Origin: Atrichornis clamosus
Lineage: Eukaryota; Chordata; Aves; Passeriformes; Menuridae
DNA length: 64,000 nt
Assembly: GCA_013400975.1 (NCBI GenBank)
Contig: WBMZ01011745.1
Span: 1 to 64,000 of the forward strand
Direction: 5' to 3'
Shown: piece after piece, positions 62,669 through 64,000 of the stretch
Position numbering within the stretch: the stretch's first letter is position 1
Layout: every line of letters begins with the position of its first letter
Notes under the pieces: generated by a model
Databases searched by the model: none
Seen by the model: the letters and a program-made list of their open reading frames with translations, nothing else
Told to the model about the DNA's origin: nothing
Program-made: the position numbers and the translations under genes

Positions 62669-62800
62669 CCTCAAGGCTCCGTTTTTGTTTCTCTTCCTTC
62701 TTTATTTATTTACTTTTACTGGTGGGAAGGAGGGAGACGTTCGGCTAAAGCATCTTGTGCTTCAGATGAGTCTGTGGGACTTGTCACATCATCCGCAGAG

Positions 62801-62846
62801 AGGTGGGCAAGTTGTGGCTCACAGATTCCTGCATCTGTAAAAAGGA
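62801..62846 (+). mobile_element. MIR core/3' fragment
   Basis: AGGTGGGCAAGTTGTGGCTC followed by ACAGATTCCTGCATCTGTAAAAAGG matches MIR 'ttgggcaagt...gcctcagtttcctcatctgtaaaatgg', with the 'cacttaacctctct' part deleted. Confidence 0.55.
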
Positions 62847-62995
62847 CATGCCCTTTTCCATTCTTTTTTCCTTTCAGCTTAAAGGGCTCTTTCATGCACA
62901 TTTAAAATTTAAAATCACATTTGACAACATATGTGCTTCTCTATAAATACATGGATAGGTTTTTATTTTCTGTATGTGTCTGTATATAAAAGCGC

Positions 62996-63018
62996 ATATA
63001 TATATATATATATATATA
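62996..63018. repeat. (AT)n dinucleotide microsatellite
   Basis: Eleven and a half uninterrupted AT units lie within a TATA-rich stretch. Length polymorphism is likely. Confidence 0.95.
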
Positions 63019-64000
63019 CACATTGTCTCCTTTATATTAAAAATATGCAGATGTTAAAATAAGACAGTAGAAGCTGCTTATTGCTTTTCAGTGTTATATT
63101 CAGTTGAGGTCTGACTCCATAGGCTACTGCTGCTATAGATTCAAATGTTCACCCTCATTGGTGACCTGGGTGTACTTTGGCCTGCAAACATTCTAGAAAA
63201 TAAATACAGAAAAGTTGTATTTAGCTGTTAACTAATATCTCTTCATGGAGCGGAAAAATGCCTCAGATTATTCTGGTATGCCTTGAGGAACTATATTATT
63301 TGAGTGACTATGGGTTGGTTTTGATCATCTATTCACTTACTTGCTTTTACTGGGGAGAAAAAAAGTCCAAAATGCTTTTTTTCTACCCTTTTGTCTCAGT
63401 GGATTAATTTGGAATACAATGTTCTCTTTCCCTGTTCAGAACACTGGAAGGTTAAATTACAAGAAAAAAACCCCACACTGGTTTTGAAGGAACTTGCTAA
63501 ATATTTGTAAGGCTTCTATTGAATTTTAGAAGACATCTTATGAGCCAGAAAATAACAGCTGCCTTTGACTTAAAAAAACAAAAACGACTAAAAAAAGTGG
63601 TGTCACACTTCCTTTAGACTAACGGTTTTGAATTACAGCCTGATATTTCCTGACATTTGATGACATTTTATTGCATGAGGAAGAGTCTGTACAGATCTTG
63701 AAGTCCAGCTGGTGAACTAGCAGGTGAGACAGAGGAGTTGATGTAGCACCTTTTTTCATCTTTTTCTGCTGATAAATATTCCTTCTGGTCAGGAAAATTA
63801 ATCTCTAATGACTGCAGTAGGTGCCTCTTCAGTGAACACTTGCAGTCTTCAGAGAAAGTTCAAAGATTCATCTTAATCTTGACTTTTATGAGGTTAACAG
63901 TTGTCTGAGGTGATTATTGGTTGCTACTAAGATACTTTTGGGTGCAAATAATTTTTAAGAGGGCAGCTGGCATGTATGGATTTAAACCAGGAGTCTAGAA

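Larger units (their letters stand above)
60802..64000 (+). other. BMP6: BMP6 intron 2, 5' part
   Basis: This is the first 3.2 kb of intron 2; the next exon is not reached. It holds a tRNA-like/MIR patch around 62.6-62.85 kb and a TA microsatellite at 63.0 kb, and is otherwise unique AT-rich intron. The 230-codon minus-strand frame at 61982-62674 spans a C/G-rich patch and shows no domain; I take it as chance. Confidence 0.9.

Noticed and set aside
61982..62674. 230-codon minus-strand open frame, the longest in the window
   Set aside because: It spans a GC-rich patch, contains no recognisable domain, is mixed in composition (His, Cys, Pro, Ser), and overlaps a tRNA-like remnant. Likely chance.

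Overview
This window is almost entirely one intron of a single vertebrate gene. Bases 1-89 are the last codons of a coding exon, ending in a consensus GTGAGT donor. Bases 60609-60801 are the next coding exon, set between a polypyrimidine tract plus CAG and a GTATGC donor. Joined across the intron, the two exons read as continuous TGF-beta-family propeptide and match BMP6 better than its paralogues BMP5 and BMP7. The window therefore holds the 3' end of BMP6 exon 1, all of intron 1 (about 60.5 kb), exon 2, and about 3.2 kb of intron 2, all on the + strand.

The organism is most likely a bird. The main interspersed repeats are 5'-truncated CR1 LINEs; one ends in two perfect copies of the avian CR1 terminal octamer (ATTCTGTG). 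Old MIR/CORE-SINE relics are also present and there are no mammal-specific repeats. A turtle or crocodilian is not strictly excluded. One ambiguous base (N at 25028) shows this is assembly sequence.

Layout: 1-300 is CpG-rich exon/intron edge. 300-5500 is unique intron. 5534-5794 is a CR1 3' fragment. 8379-8445 is a pyrimidine microsatellite, followed by an antisense MIR at 8830-8947. 16656-16763 is a small palindromic, MITE-like structure. 24490-25943 is a longer CR1 copy carrying a broken reverse transcriptase. 26-59 kb is mostly unique AT-rich intron with scattered simple repeats and several exon-like open blocks. 59.3-60.3 kb holds two MIR copies just upstream of exon 2. The start of intron 2 holds a tRNA-like/MIR patch and a TA microsatellite.

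Most open reading frames in the window look like chance. The observation most worth checking is a set of + strand blocks between 29.4 and 53.3 kb (29442-29497, 36182-36340, 37655-37746, 44107-44185, 47563-47717, 53100-53266). Each has a splice-like acceptor, an open frame of protein-like composition, and a donor or (for the last) a stop codon. The first four are phase-compatible. They could be remnants or exons of an unrecognised gene nested in BMP6 intron 1, or conserved enhancers that look open, or chance. I estimate that about two such blocks would arise by chance in 60 kb, so this is a hypothesis and not an annotation.
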